Shown here in pieces: positions 35,380-42,497 of a stretch of DNA of 42,497 nt. The DNA is taken from the NCBI GenBank assembly GCA_965262305.1, contig CBDHEY010000003.1:1-42497 (forward strand). The letters run 5' to 3'. A program made the translations under genes and the position numbers. The first letter of the stretch is position 1, and every line of letters begins with the position of its first letter. Below the pieces are notes generated by a model, which was not told the origin of the DNA, made no database searches, and saw only the letters and a list, made by a program, of their open reading frames with translations. This DNA comes from CBDHEY01 sp965262305. GTDB taxonomy: Bacteria; Pseudomonadota; Gammaproteobacteria; Pseudomonadales; Cellvibrionaceae.

Positions 35380-36780
35380 CTAAGAAGAGATATTTGATCG
35401 CATAAATTCATGGACCTTAGTAATATCATCCTCTAAAACAGAATAGTTTTCTTCTCGATCAAACAAATCTTTCATGTGATAAGGTAAATCCGGGTCTTCT
35501 CCCTGCCCTGCTTTTTGAATTGCCTCCGCAAATTTTGCAGGGTGAGCCGTTGCCAAGCAAACCATCGGAGTAGATTTGTTATTTCGAGTTTTTCTAGCGG
35601 CTTGAACTCCAATTGCAGTATGAGGGTCTAGCAAATACTCAGTCGATTCATACACTTCGCGAATCACTTCTGCAGTCTCGTCGTCATCTAAACGATAACT
35701 GGAAAAGAGTGATTGAGCACCCTTTAAAGCATCTTCGTCTAATATCAGGCTTCCTGACGATTTAAAATTTTCAAATAAACTTTTTATCGTTGCTCCGTCT
35801 CGATCGTATAGATCAAAAAGCATTCGCTCAAAGTTGCTCGAAACCATAATATCCATACTTGGTGACAAAGAATGAATCAAAGCTTGTTTGGTATGATCAT
35901 TCGCTGATATACAACGATGTAAAATATCATTTGCATTAGTCGCTATAACAAGCTGTTCGATAGGAAGCCCCATTTGCTTGGCGAGATAGCCAGCAAAAAT
36001 ATCACCAAAATTTCCAGTAGGTACAGAATAAGAAACGGGTCGGTGTGGTCCACCTAGCGCTAAACTGGAATAAAAATAATATACGATCTGAGCCATAATT
36101 CTCGCCCAGTTGATAGAGTTCACAGCAACTAATTGACGACCTTCGGGAAGAAAGGATTGATCAGCAAAACTTGCTTTCACCATATTTTGGCAATCGTCAA
36201 AATTACCTTGTAGTGCAATATTGTGAACATTTTTTTCGATTACAGTGGTCATCTGACGACGCTGCACATCGGAAACACGTTGGTAAGGATGCAAAATAAA
36301 AATATCAACGTTTTCACAATGGCGACATCCTTCAATCGCAGCAGAACCTGTGTCTCCAGAAGTTGCCCCCATAATGACAACTTTTTGATTTCGCTTAGCT
36401 AATACGTAATCGAGGAGATTTCCAAGAAATTGCAGTGCGAAATCTTTAAATGCTAAAGTTGGCCCTTGAAATAATTCAAGGATCCATTCGCTCTGCCCTG
36501 TTTGAATCAAGGGCGCAATCGCATTATGCCTGAACGCATCATACGAACGATCAATAATGTCTTTTAAATCCTCACGCGGAATTTCATCTTCGACAAATGG
36601 TAAAATAACTTTGTAAGCTAAATCTCTGTAATTCAATCCAGCCCATGATGCGATTTCTTCTTTAGAAAAACTTGGTATCGTTTCTGGGACATATAGGCCG
36701 CCGTCAGAAGCGAGCCCGGTCAAAACAACTTCTTCGAAAGATAATTTTGGCGCATCGCCACGCGTACTAATATATTTCAC
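35380..36780 (-). CDS. thrC: Threonine synthase
   Basis: Converts O-phosphohomoserine to threonine with PLP. The PLP lysine lies in GPTLAFKDFALQFLG, the phosphate loop in MGATSGDTGSAAIEG, and SVPTGNFGDIFAGY is also conserved. The N-terminus MKYISTRGDAPKLSFEEVVL and the 466 residues fit the gammaproteobacterial long form. It lies 126 bases after hom, probably in one operon. It is convergent with the cyclase gene. Confidence 0.97.
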   Translation of the reverse strand: MKYISTRGDAPKLSFEEVVLTGLASDGGLYVPETIPSFSKEEIASWAGLNYRDLAYKVILPFVEDEIPREDLKDIIDRSYDAFRHNAIAPLIQTGQSEWILELFQGPTLAFKDFALQFLGNLLDYVLAKRNQKVVIMGATSGDTGSAAIEGCRHCENVDIFILHPYQRVSDVQRRQMTTVIEKNVHNIALQGNFDDCQNMVKASFADQSFLPEGRQLVAVNSINWARIMAQIVYYFYSSLALGGPHRPVSYSVPTGNFGDIFAGYLAKQMGLPIEQLVIATNANDILHRCISANDHTKQALIHSLSPSMDIMVSSNFERMLFDLYDRDGATIKSLFENFKSSGSLILDEDALKGAQSLFSSYRLDDDETAEVIREVYESTEYLLDPHTAIGVQAARKTRNNKSTPMVCLATAHPAKFAEAIQKAGQGEDPDLPYHMKDLFDREENYSVLEDDITKVHEFMRSNISS

Positions 36781-36906
36781 TTTTTAAATCTCGATAAAAT
36801 AAATTTTTCAATTATTTAGTGCCAATGGTACCAACACATTACGTTTAATTTGCGACATTATCAGTAAATCATGCAACCAATGAAAAAGTTTTAAACAGAA
36901 GTATTT

Positions 36907-38214
36907 CTAACTTAAGTCTTCCACACGAATTTTAACAACCCCACCTTTAACCGTAGATAACTCTTCTATTTCTACAATCGCGGAATTGATCAAACGCTCC
37001 TGTGTGAGGTTAGTCAATAAAATAACGGGAACCTGAGACTCATCACCCTTTGGTGCTTTTTGTATTAGCGCTTCAATACTAATTCCTTGCTCGCTTAGGA
37101 TCTGAGTAATCTTCGATAAAACACCAGGTTGATCTTCTGCGGAAATTCTTAAATAGTAAGCTGCATTAGCTTCATCTATTGTCAAAATATTTTCTGATTG
37201 CAAATGCTCTTGGAAAAAACCGAGCGAGGGCACAAAATTATTAATATCTTCGCCTATAGCGCGACTCACGTTCACAATATCGGAAATTACGGCTGAAGCA
37301 GTTGGCTCAGCACCCGCTCCAGGTCCATAATATAACGTCGGCCCAACAGCGTCGCCTTTTACTAAGACGGCATTCATCACACCGTCTACATTGGCGATCA
37401 GACGACTTTCTGGAACAAGTGTGGGATGCACACGCATTTCAACGCCTTCTTCAGAACGCTTACGTGCAATGCCTAAATGCTTAATACGGTACCCTAACTC
37501 TTGAGCATAAATAACATCTTCCGGAGATATGTTACTAATCCCCTCAGTAAATACTCCGTCGAAGCAAAGCGGCATTCCAAATGCAATTGACGCAAGAATG
37601 ACTAATTTGTGTGCTGCATCAATGCCTTCAACATCAAAAGTCGGATCAGCCTCCGCATAACCTAACGCTTGCGCTTCTTCGAGCACATCAGAAAATTCAC
37701 GCCCTTTATCACGCATTTCCGTGAGTATGAAATTTCCTGTTCCATTGATGATACCTGCGAGCCATTCTATCTTGTTTGCTGATAAACCCTCACGCAGTGC
37801 CCCAATAATTGGAATACCACCAGCCACCGCTGCTTCATAAGACAGCGTCACTTTATTTTCCTCGGCTAGTTTAAATAGTTCATTACCAAATTCTGCGATA
37901 AGCGCTTTATTGGCTGTGACAACATGCTTTCCATTTTCAATAGCTTGAATAACAAGGTCTTTTGCGGTTGTTGTGCCACCAATCAACTCAACAAGCACAT
38001 CAACATTTGGATCTCTTGCAACTTCAAAAATATCACGGCTAACTTTTATCGTTGACGTATCGCAATTCGGGTTATCTGAACGAGCACCTATGTGAACGAT
38101 TGATATTTCTCGACCAGAGCGAGCATTAATTTCTTTACAGTTTCGTATGAGTACATTGAAGGTCCCTCCTCCAACAGTACCTAGCCCACAGAGCCCCAGA
38201 TTAACCGCTTTCAA
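36907..38214 (-). CDS. hom: Homoserine dehydrogenase
   Basis: Reduces aspartate semialdehyde to homoserine. The NAD(P)-binding fold is LGLCGLGTVGGGTFNVL. The catalytic region shows VVTANKALIAEFG, EAAVAGGIPIIGALREGL and GIINGTGNFILTEM. A C-terminal ACT domain (about 350-428, AEDQPGVLSKITQILSEQGI) suggests feedback control by threonine. This is the monofunctional 435-residue type, not fused to aspartokinase. The ribosome binding site is GAGGA. It precedes thrC and follows dsbC, as in Pseudomonas. Confidence 0.97.
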   Translation of the reverse strand: MKAVNLGLCGLGTVGGGTFNVLIRNCKEINARSGREISIVHIGARSDNPNCDTSTIKVSRDIFEVARDPNVDVLVELIGGTTTAKDLVIQAIENGKHVVTANKALIAEFGNELFKLAEENKVTLSYEAAVAGGIPIIGALREGLSANKIEWLAGIINGTGNFILTEMRDKGREFSDVLEEAQALGYAEADPTFDVEGIDAAHKLVILASIAFGMPLCFDGVFTEGISNISPEDVIYAQELGYRIKHLGIARKRSEEGVEMRVHPTLVPESRLIANVDGVMNAVLVKGDAVGPTLYYGPGAGAEPTASAVISDIVNVSRAIGEDINNFVPSLGFFQEHLQSENILTIDEANAAYYLRISAEDQPGVLSKITQILSEQGISIEALIQKAPKGDESQVPVILLTNLTQERLINSAIVEIEELSTVKGGVVKIRVEDLS

Positions 38215-38377
38215 TTTTACTTTCCTCGAACAAGACTAAATTAGTGTCAATTTTCCACCAATTTACTCCGAAAACTTTGTAGGATTAATATATGCAGATA
38301 ATTAGGCGTTAAAATCGCACCCAATTGATTATTACTCACGCATACAATCCACGCTGCTGAGGCAATATCGCAACCCC

Positions 38378-38415
38378 AAAAAAAAGAAACGCAACCTTAC
38401 TGACGCAAGATTGCG
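38378..38415 (-). terminator. Rho-independent terminator after dsbC
   Basis: On the minus strand CGCAATCTT and AAGGTTGCG (one T-G wobble, 9 pairs, 8-base loop) are followed by TTTCTTTTTTTT. It lies about 55 bases past the dsbC stop and separates dsbC from hom. Confidence 0.85.
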
Positions 38416-38468
38416 ATGTCAAATCGAACTGATATTAAGTTATAAGTCTAGTCAGATATGGCTTGAGA

Positions 38469-39245
38469 CTAGATACCTAATTGTTTTGCAAGTTCATCAG
38501 CAGGAAGATAACCTGGCACCATCTCTCCAGATTCCAAAATAATCGCTGGTGTTCCCCTAACCCCAACTTTAGAGCCAAGGTTATATTGCGCTTCTACAGG
38601 ATTATTATCACAGATATTCACATCAATAGACTTACCATTCTTAACTTGAGTAAGTGCCTCATTTTTATCTTTAGCACACCAAGCAGAAGCAATTTTTTCA
38701 AATGACTTAGACCCCATTCCCGCCCGAGGAAAAGCCAGATACTTTACTTCAATCCCTAGCTCGTTCATCTTGGGTACTTCTTGATGAAGCTTTCTGCAGT
38801 AACCGCAGTCTACGTCGGTAAATACAGCAACGGAGGCCTTGGTTTCTCCTGCAGGTGAGAAAACGAACAATTCTTTATCATTTAGTCCGTCCATTAAGTT
38901 TTTTCGATCTTTGTTCTTGGCAGCTTCAGAAAGATTTACCAATCTATTTGATGTGATTTGATAAAGGTCGCCAAGATAAAAATAGTTAGCATCTTGTGAG
39001 ACATGGATAGTTCCACCTCCAGCTATTGCTACTTCGTACATTCCAGGAACAACAGATGGAGAAACATCGGTAATCGTCAAATCCGGTCTGACTGCACTTA
39101 ATTTTGAACGAATTAAATTATCCGCCGACACAGCGCCACTCGCTTCACTTTTTTTAGCTTCTTGAGCTAAAGCAAAAGCTCCCAGTACAGCAATAATTGC
39201 AGCTACAAATACTGTGCCTACCTGCTTCTTTTTATTAGATATCAT
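38469..39245 (-). CDS. dsbC: Thiol:disulfide interchange protein DsbC
   Basis: A periplasmic disulfide isomerase kept reduced by DsbD. A signal peptide (VGTVFVAAIIAVLGAFALA) is followed by the dimerisation domain (VVPGMYEVAIAGGGTIHVS). The thioredoxin fold has the active site DVDCGYCRKLH and the cis-Pro loop GVRGTPAIIL. The structural disulfide partners are in SAWCAK and NICDNN. I chose the ATG at 39245, preceded by GAGG seven bases upstream; an upstream in-frame TTG at 39257 overlaps that site. xerD, usually next to dsbC in Pseudomonas, is absent. Confidence 0.96.
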   Translation of the reverse strand: MISNKKKQVGTVFVAAIIAVLGAFALAQEAKKSEASGAVSADNLIRSKLSAVRPDLTITDVSPSVVPGMYEVAIAGGGTIHVSQDANYFYLGDLYQITSNRLVNLSEAAKNKDRKNLMDGLNDKELFVFSPAGETKASVAVFTDVDCGYCRKLHQEVPKMNELGIEVKYLAFPRAGMGSKSFEKIASAWCAKDKNEALTQVKNGKSIDVNICDNNPVEAQYNLGSKVGVRGTPAIILESGEMVPGYLPADELAKQLGI

Positions 39246-39383
39246 TTTTTGCCTCAAAATTAGTTACACCAAAAGATCATAACTTAGCTAGACCTGAGAT
39301 TCGACGGTTTGTTCCCCCGCTATAGAAAAACTAGCTCAAGTATTATGGGTTAAAAGTTGCGAAAAATAGAAAAGAACTCAAAA

Positions 39384-39404
39384 GAATGAAAACAATTTTC
39401 ATTC
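39384..39404. promoter_or_regulatory. Palindrome resembling a Fur-type operator
   Basis: GAATGAAAA and TTTTCATTC around CAA, about 140 bases upstream of dsbC. Against the 7-1-7 Fur motif (TGATAAT, N, ATTATCA) the core matches 11 of 14 positions by eye. No iron gene is adjacent, so function is uncertain. Confidence 0.35.
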
Positions 39405-39484
39405 CCACATTAATACGGCTTAAATTCACCACTTGTTAATGCACCTAAACCTTCTGGTTTTGTGAATCAACTAGTTTCAAGCAC

Positions 39485-39508
39485 AAAAAAAGCGACTTAG
39501 AAGTCGCT
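39485..39508 (-). terminator. Rho-independent terminator of the rpsP-rplS operon
   Basis: On the minus strand AGCGACT, loop TCTA and AGTCGCT are followed by seven T. It lies 20 bases past the rplS stop. Confidence 0.9.
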
Positions 39509-39528
39509 CTTTTAGGTAGAAACATTGA

Positions 39529-39885
39529 TTAATTAAGCTTTTCTTTGATACGTGCTGCACGCCCAGTAAGTTCACGCAAGTAGTAAAGCTTCGCTTGACG
39601 CACATCACCACGACGTTTCACTTTAATGCTATCTACTAATTTACTGTGGGTTTGGAAAGTACGCTCTACACCTATACCATGAGAAATCTTTCGAACAGTA
39701 AATGCAGAGTTTAGTCCACGATTTCGCACTGCGATTACAACACCTTCAAAAGCCTGTAAACGCTCGCGGTTACCTTCTTTTACTTTAACCTGAACAACAA
39801 TCGTGTCGCCTGGCGAAAACTCAGGAAGATCGGTTTTTAATTGCTCATTTTCAATTTCTTGAATAATTTTGTTTTTAGAACTCAT
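39529..39885 (-). CDS. rplS: Ribosomal protein L19
   Basis: A 50S protein at the 30S-50S interface. The 118 residues contain PEFSPGDTIVVQVKVKEGNR, RLQAFEGVVIAVRNRGLNS and RGDVRQAKLYYLRELTGRAA, all family hallmarks. Last gene of rpsP-rimM-trmD-rplS, followed by a strong terminator. Confidence 0.98.
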   Translation of the reverse strand: MSSKNKIIQEIENEQLKTDLPEFSPGDTIVVQVKVKEGNRERLQAFEGVVIAVRNRGLNSAFTVRKISHGIGVERTFQTHSKLVDSIKVKRRGDVRQAKLYYLRELTGRAARIKEKLN

Positions 39886-39928
39886 TTTGATGCTCCTAAA
39901 TTTACGTTTAGCCTCACGGCTTAAAATC

Positions 39929-40690
39929 TCAATCTAATAAATAATGTTTTAAACATTCTTGCTGGGCTTCAGTTAACTCAGCTTTGTCTATCAAATCCGG
40001 CCTCTTGTCCATTGTCTTCTTAACGGACTGTGTCATTCGCCAATTTGCAATCTTTTTATGGTCACCACTTAGCAACACATCTGGCACTGATTTTCCCAGA
40101 ATCATTTCTGGGCGAGTATAATGTGGGTAATCAAGCAGCCCATTTTCAAATGAATCTTCATATGCCGATCTTTCATCACCCAAGGCTCCTGGAATCTTCC
40201 GTATTAGTGCATCCATGAATACCATTGCAGGTAATTCACCTCCGCTTAATACATAATCTCCAATAGAAAGCTCTTCATCAACAAAAGCCTCTATAAAGCG
40301 TTCATCCACACCTTCGTAGCGTCCTGCCACCAAAATTACATTTTTATCGGCTTCAAATTCCGAAACAACTGAATTGTCTAATTTTTTACCTTGAGGCGAT
40401 AAGTAAATCACTTTCACTTTACTTTTTGGCAAACTGAACCATTCAAGTGCTTCTGAAAGTGCTCCTCTTAACGGATCAACACGCATCACCATTCCAGGGC
40501 CACCGCCATAAGGTCGATCATCAACTGTTTGGTGCTTATCTTTAGCGTGATTACGAGGATTAAAAAAAGCAACTTCCACCAGCTTTTGCTTAATCGCTCG
40601 ACTTGTTATTCCGCACTCTGTAAGCGCTTTAAACATTTCTGGAAACAATGTAATTACTGCATAACGATTTGTTTCTAATTCGCTTTGCAT
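39929..40690 (-). CDS. trmD: tRNA (guanine-N1)-methyltransferase
   Basis: TrmD makes m1G37 in tRNAs, which prevents +1 frameshifting, using SAM bound in a trefoil knot. Visible motifs are DDRPYGGGPGMVMRVDPL, YLSPQGKKLD, VAGRYEGVDERFIE and the knot SIGDYVLSGGELPAM. Downstream, FENGLLDYPHYTRPE is conserved. The length of 253 residues is normal. It lies between rimM and rplS. Confidence 0.98.
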   Translation of the reverse strand: MQSELETNRYAVITLFPEMFKALTECGITSRAIKQKLVEVAFFNPRNHAKDKHQTVDDRPYGGGPGMVMRVDPLRGALSEALEWFSLPKSKVKVIYLSPQGKKLDNSVVSEFEADKNVILVAGRYEGVDERFIEAFVDEELSIGDYVLSGGELPAMVFMDALIRKIPGALGDERSAYEDSFENGLLDYPHYTRPEMILGKSVPDVLLSGDHKKIANWRMTQSVKKTMDKRPDLIDKAELTEAQQECLKHYLLD

Positions 40691-40731
40691 ATTACCGGTT
40701 CCGGATTTTTACCGATTCTCTATACTGTGAT

Positions 40732-41271
40732 TTAAAACTCTGGGTCCCAAGCCACAAGCATCGTATTTTCTTCTAGATTAATTTCCAATATGTACTCTTG
40801 AGGAACATAAGGAATCAATCTCTCTCTATCATCGATACTATTTGAATTAGGTTTAATAATGACCACATCATTAGCACCGGTTTCAAGCATCTGACTGACA
40901 TTACCAATTGGGTAAACTTTACCCCCAAACTCACTGAACACTTCAAGCCCAATTAGCTGGCTCCAGTAGTATTCTCCAATCGCAAGTTCTGGCAACTGGG
41001 ACTTTTCAATAGCAATGTCTGTTTTAGCGTATTCAGCCGCTAAATCTCGATCATCCACTCCTTTAATGTGAACAACTAAACCTTGTGCACGATGTGTATG
41101 ATCGTCTATTTCTATTTTTTTCACGCCATGGCGGGTTTTAAGCCACCATGGCGAGTATTTAACTATATTTTCTTTTGGATCGGTAAACGAACTCACTTTT
41201 ACCCATCCTTTTATACCAAAAACGCCAGTGATTCTTCCTACAGTTACCAGATTTGAACCGTTCGAAGACAC
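40732..41271 (-). CDS. rimM: 16S rRNA processing protein RimM
   Basis: RimM binds ribosomal protein S19 and helps mature the 30S head. The N-terminal beta-barrel shows VTVGRITGVFGIKGWVKVSS. The PRC-barrel shows GEYYWSQLIGLEVFSE, ETGANDVVIIKP and RLIPYVPQEYI. The length of 179 residues is normal. It lies 31 bases after rpsP. Confidence 0.97.
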   Translation of the reverse strand: MSSNGSNLVTVGRITGVFGIKGWVKVSSFTDPKENIVKYSPWWLKTRHGVKKIEIDDHTHRAQGLVVHIKGVDDRDLAAEYAKTDIAIEKSQLPELAIGEYYWSQLIGLEVFSEFGGKVYPIGNVSQMLETGANDVVIIKPNSNSIDDRERLIPYVPQEYILEINLEENTMLVAWDPEF

Positions 41272-41302
41272 CGGCGATTTTATAATGTCTTATTAAATTA
41301 GA

Positions 41303-41548
41303 TTATGCAGCTGCAGCTTCTTTAACAAGCTTAGCTACACGATCTGAACACTGAGCGCCTTGACCAACCCAGTAATCAAAACGTTCTTTATCGAGGCGAA
41401 AACGTTCTTCTTGGCCACGCGCAATTGGGTTAAAAAATCCTACACGCTCAATAAAACGACCATCTCGAGAATTACGACTATCGGTAACCGCCAAATGATA
41501 AAAAGGGCGTTTTTTTGAACCACCACGAGCTAAACGAATGCTAACCAT
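41303..41548 (-). CDS. rpsP: Ribosomal protein S16
   Basis: A 30S assembly protein of 81 residues. MVSIRLARGGSKKRPFYHL and GRFIERVGFFNP are the family signature. First gene of the operon with rimM, trmD and rplS. The 250 bases upstream, towards ffh, hold an imperfect hairpin at 41629-41654 and no gene. Confidence 0.98.
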   Translation of the reverse strand: MVSIRLARGGSKKRPFYHLAVTDSRNSRDGRFIERVGFFNPIARGQEERFRLDKERFDYWVGQGAQCSDRVAKLVKEAAAA

Positions 41549-41798
41549 TAATATGCAATCCTATCTTTGACCGCTTTATCGCGATCGAGCCAAATACTCT
41601 ATTTTTAAATTTTATAACCAACTCGTGTCGTTAATTTTCTGCGAAGAAAAAACGTAATCTGTACATTCAGTGCAGTCGGTCACGAAAGGCGCGGTATTTT
41701 AAAGGAATGATTTTTCAATGTATACAGTTAATTTCATGATTTTTAGGTGTTTTTAGAGCTAAAAACTACGAAATTAGACTGGGAACGATGAGAAGTTA

Positions 41799-42497
41799 CT
41801 AGCGACCCAAGCCCGGGGGCAATCCTCCCCCTCCCATTGGCGGCATACCACCGGGGCCTCCACCCATCATGCCACCCATTCCACGCATCATTTTTTGTAA
41901 ACCACCGCCTTTCATTTTCTTCATCATTTTGCTCATTTGTTTATGCTGTTTGAGCAGGCGATTTAAATCTTGTATTTCCGTGCCAGATCCCAGTGTAATT
42001 CGGCGTTTGCGAGAGCCGTTAAGGATATCAGGGTTTCGTCTTTCATCTGGCGTCATAGAACTAATTATTGCGTCCATCTGTTTGAATTGTTTCGTCACAT
42101 TTGCTTGTTCAGCCATTTGCGCCATATTGCCCATTCCAGGCAATTTTTCTAGCATTGATGCCATGCCACCCATATTTTGCATCTGCTGTAATTGATCTCT
42201 TAGGTCATTTAAATCAAAACGTTTACCCTTTTGAACCTTTTCGACCAGTTTTTCAGCTTTCGCTTTATCTATTTTTTCTTCAGCTTCCTCAATAAGCGAG
42301 AGCACATCTCCCATACCCAATATGCGAGATGCCACTCGATCCGGGTGAAATGGTTCAAGCGCTTCTACTTTTTCACCGGCGCCTAAAAACTTAATTGGTT
42401 TACCCGTGACCTGGCGAACAGATAACGCTGCACCCCCTCTCGCATCACCGTCTGTTTTAGTGAGGATGACTCCGGTGAGGGGTAGCGCATCATCAAA
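41799..42497 (-). CDS. ffh: Signal recognition particle protein Ffh, 5' part missing
   Basis: Ffh binds 4.5S RNA and signal sequences of nascent membrane proteins. The last 232 residues are in the window and the frame continues past the right edge. Visible are the end of the GTPase domain (LTKTDGDARGGAALS, GEKVEALEPFHPDR, ASRILGMGDVLSLIE) and the methionine-rich M domain with SRKRRITLGSGTE, the RNA-binding helix-turn-helix. The tail (about the last 30 residues) is rich in Gly, Met and Pro. It is upstream of rpsP, as in most gammaproteobacteria. Confidence 0.98.
   Translation of the reverse strand, partial: FDDALPLTGVILTKTDGDARGGAALSVRQVTGKPIKFLGAGEKVEALEPFHPDRVASRILGMGDVLSLIEEAEEKIDKAKAEKLVEKVQKGKRFDLNDLRDQLQQMQNMGGMASMLEKLPGMGNMAQMAEQANVTKQFKQMDAIISSMTPDERRNPDILNGSRKRRITLGSGTEIQDLNRLLKQHKQMSKMMKKMKGGGLQKMMRGMGGMMGGGPGGMPPMGGGGLPPGLGR

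Noticed and set aside
41747..41768. AT-rich dyad (TTTTTAG, CTAAAAA) after ffh as a terminator
   Set aside because: It has a two-base loop, no GC in the stem beyond one pair and no T tract in the right place.
1..42497. CRISPR arrays, tRNA or rRNA genes, prophage or defence systems
   Set aside because: No regularly spaced repeats, tRNA-like cloverleaf ends, rRNA sequence or phage and defence gene signatures were seen in the window.

Overview
The window is a chromosomal segment from a low-GC gammaproteobacterium. Most of it is housekeeping DNA whose order matches blocks known from Pseudomonas and related marine genera: nadB / algU-mucA-mucB-rseC-mucD / lepA-lepB-DUF4845-rnc-era-recO; ygfZ / ygfX-sdhE; prfB-lysS; dsbC-hom-thrC; ffh-rpsP-rimM-trmD-rplS. 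A Thr/Pro-linker lipoprotein sulfatase and the c-di-GMP enzymes suggest a marine, perhaps polysaccharide-associated, heterotroph of the Cellvibrio/Saccharophagus/Teredinibacter kind. That placement is an inference from gene content and synteny only; no 16S rRNA is present.

Layout. 1-2.4 kb: relA (cut by the left edge) and cysM on the minus strand, divergent from a BarA/GacS-type hybrid histidine kinase (2.7-5.5 kb) whose ATP-binding boxes are degenerate. 5.5-11.1 kb: a minus-strand operon for translation, RNA processing and protein export (lepA, lepB, DUF4845, rnc, era, recO). 11.2-15.5 kb: the envelope-stress sigma factor operon, with a good sigma-E-type autoregulatory promoter. 15.8-20.3 kb: nadB, the sdhE-ygfX pair, ygfZ, and an HDOD gene broken by one extra base. 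20.3-24.4 kb: a small outer-membrane barrel, ung, lysS and prfB; prfB carries the classical programmed +1 frameshift.

24.4-29.9 kb is an AT-rich, loosely packed accessory region. It holds a His-rich small protein, a transposase tail, apparent fragments of a sulfotransferase and of an LPS-kinase-like gene, a lipoprotein sulfatase, and a sulfotransferase flanked by two copies of a beta-rich module. It looks like a place where genes have been gained and then decayed.

29.9-35.3 kb: a c-di-GMP section with an EAL phosphodiesterase (YkuI-like C-terminus) and a diguanylate cyclase driven by a LacI-type sugar-binding domain. Between them lie recJ and a 26-residue membrane peptide gene with a strong ribosome binding site. 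35.4-42.5 kb: thrC, hom, dsbC, then rplS, trmD, rimM, rpsP and ffh (cut by the right edge).

No tRNA, rRNA, CRISPR array or complete insertion sequence was seen. The most interesting items are the kinase with eroded ATP-binding motifs, the 26-residue membrane peptide, the module-flanked sulfotransferase, and several palindromes or repeats placed just upstream of accessory genes.
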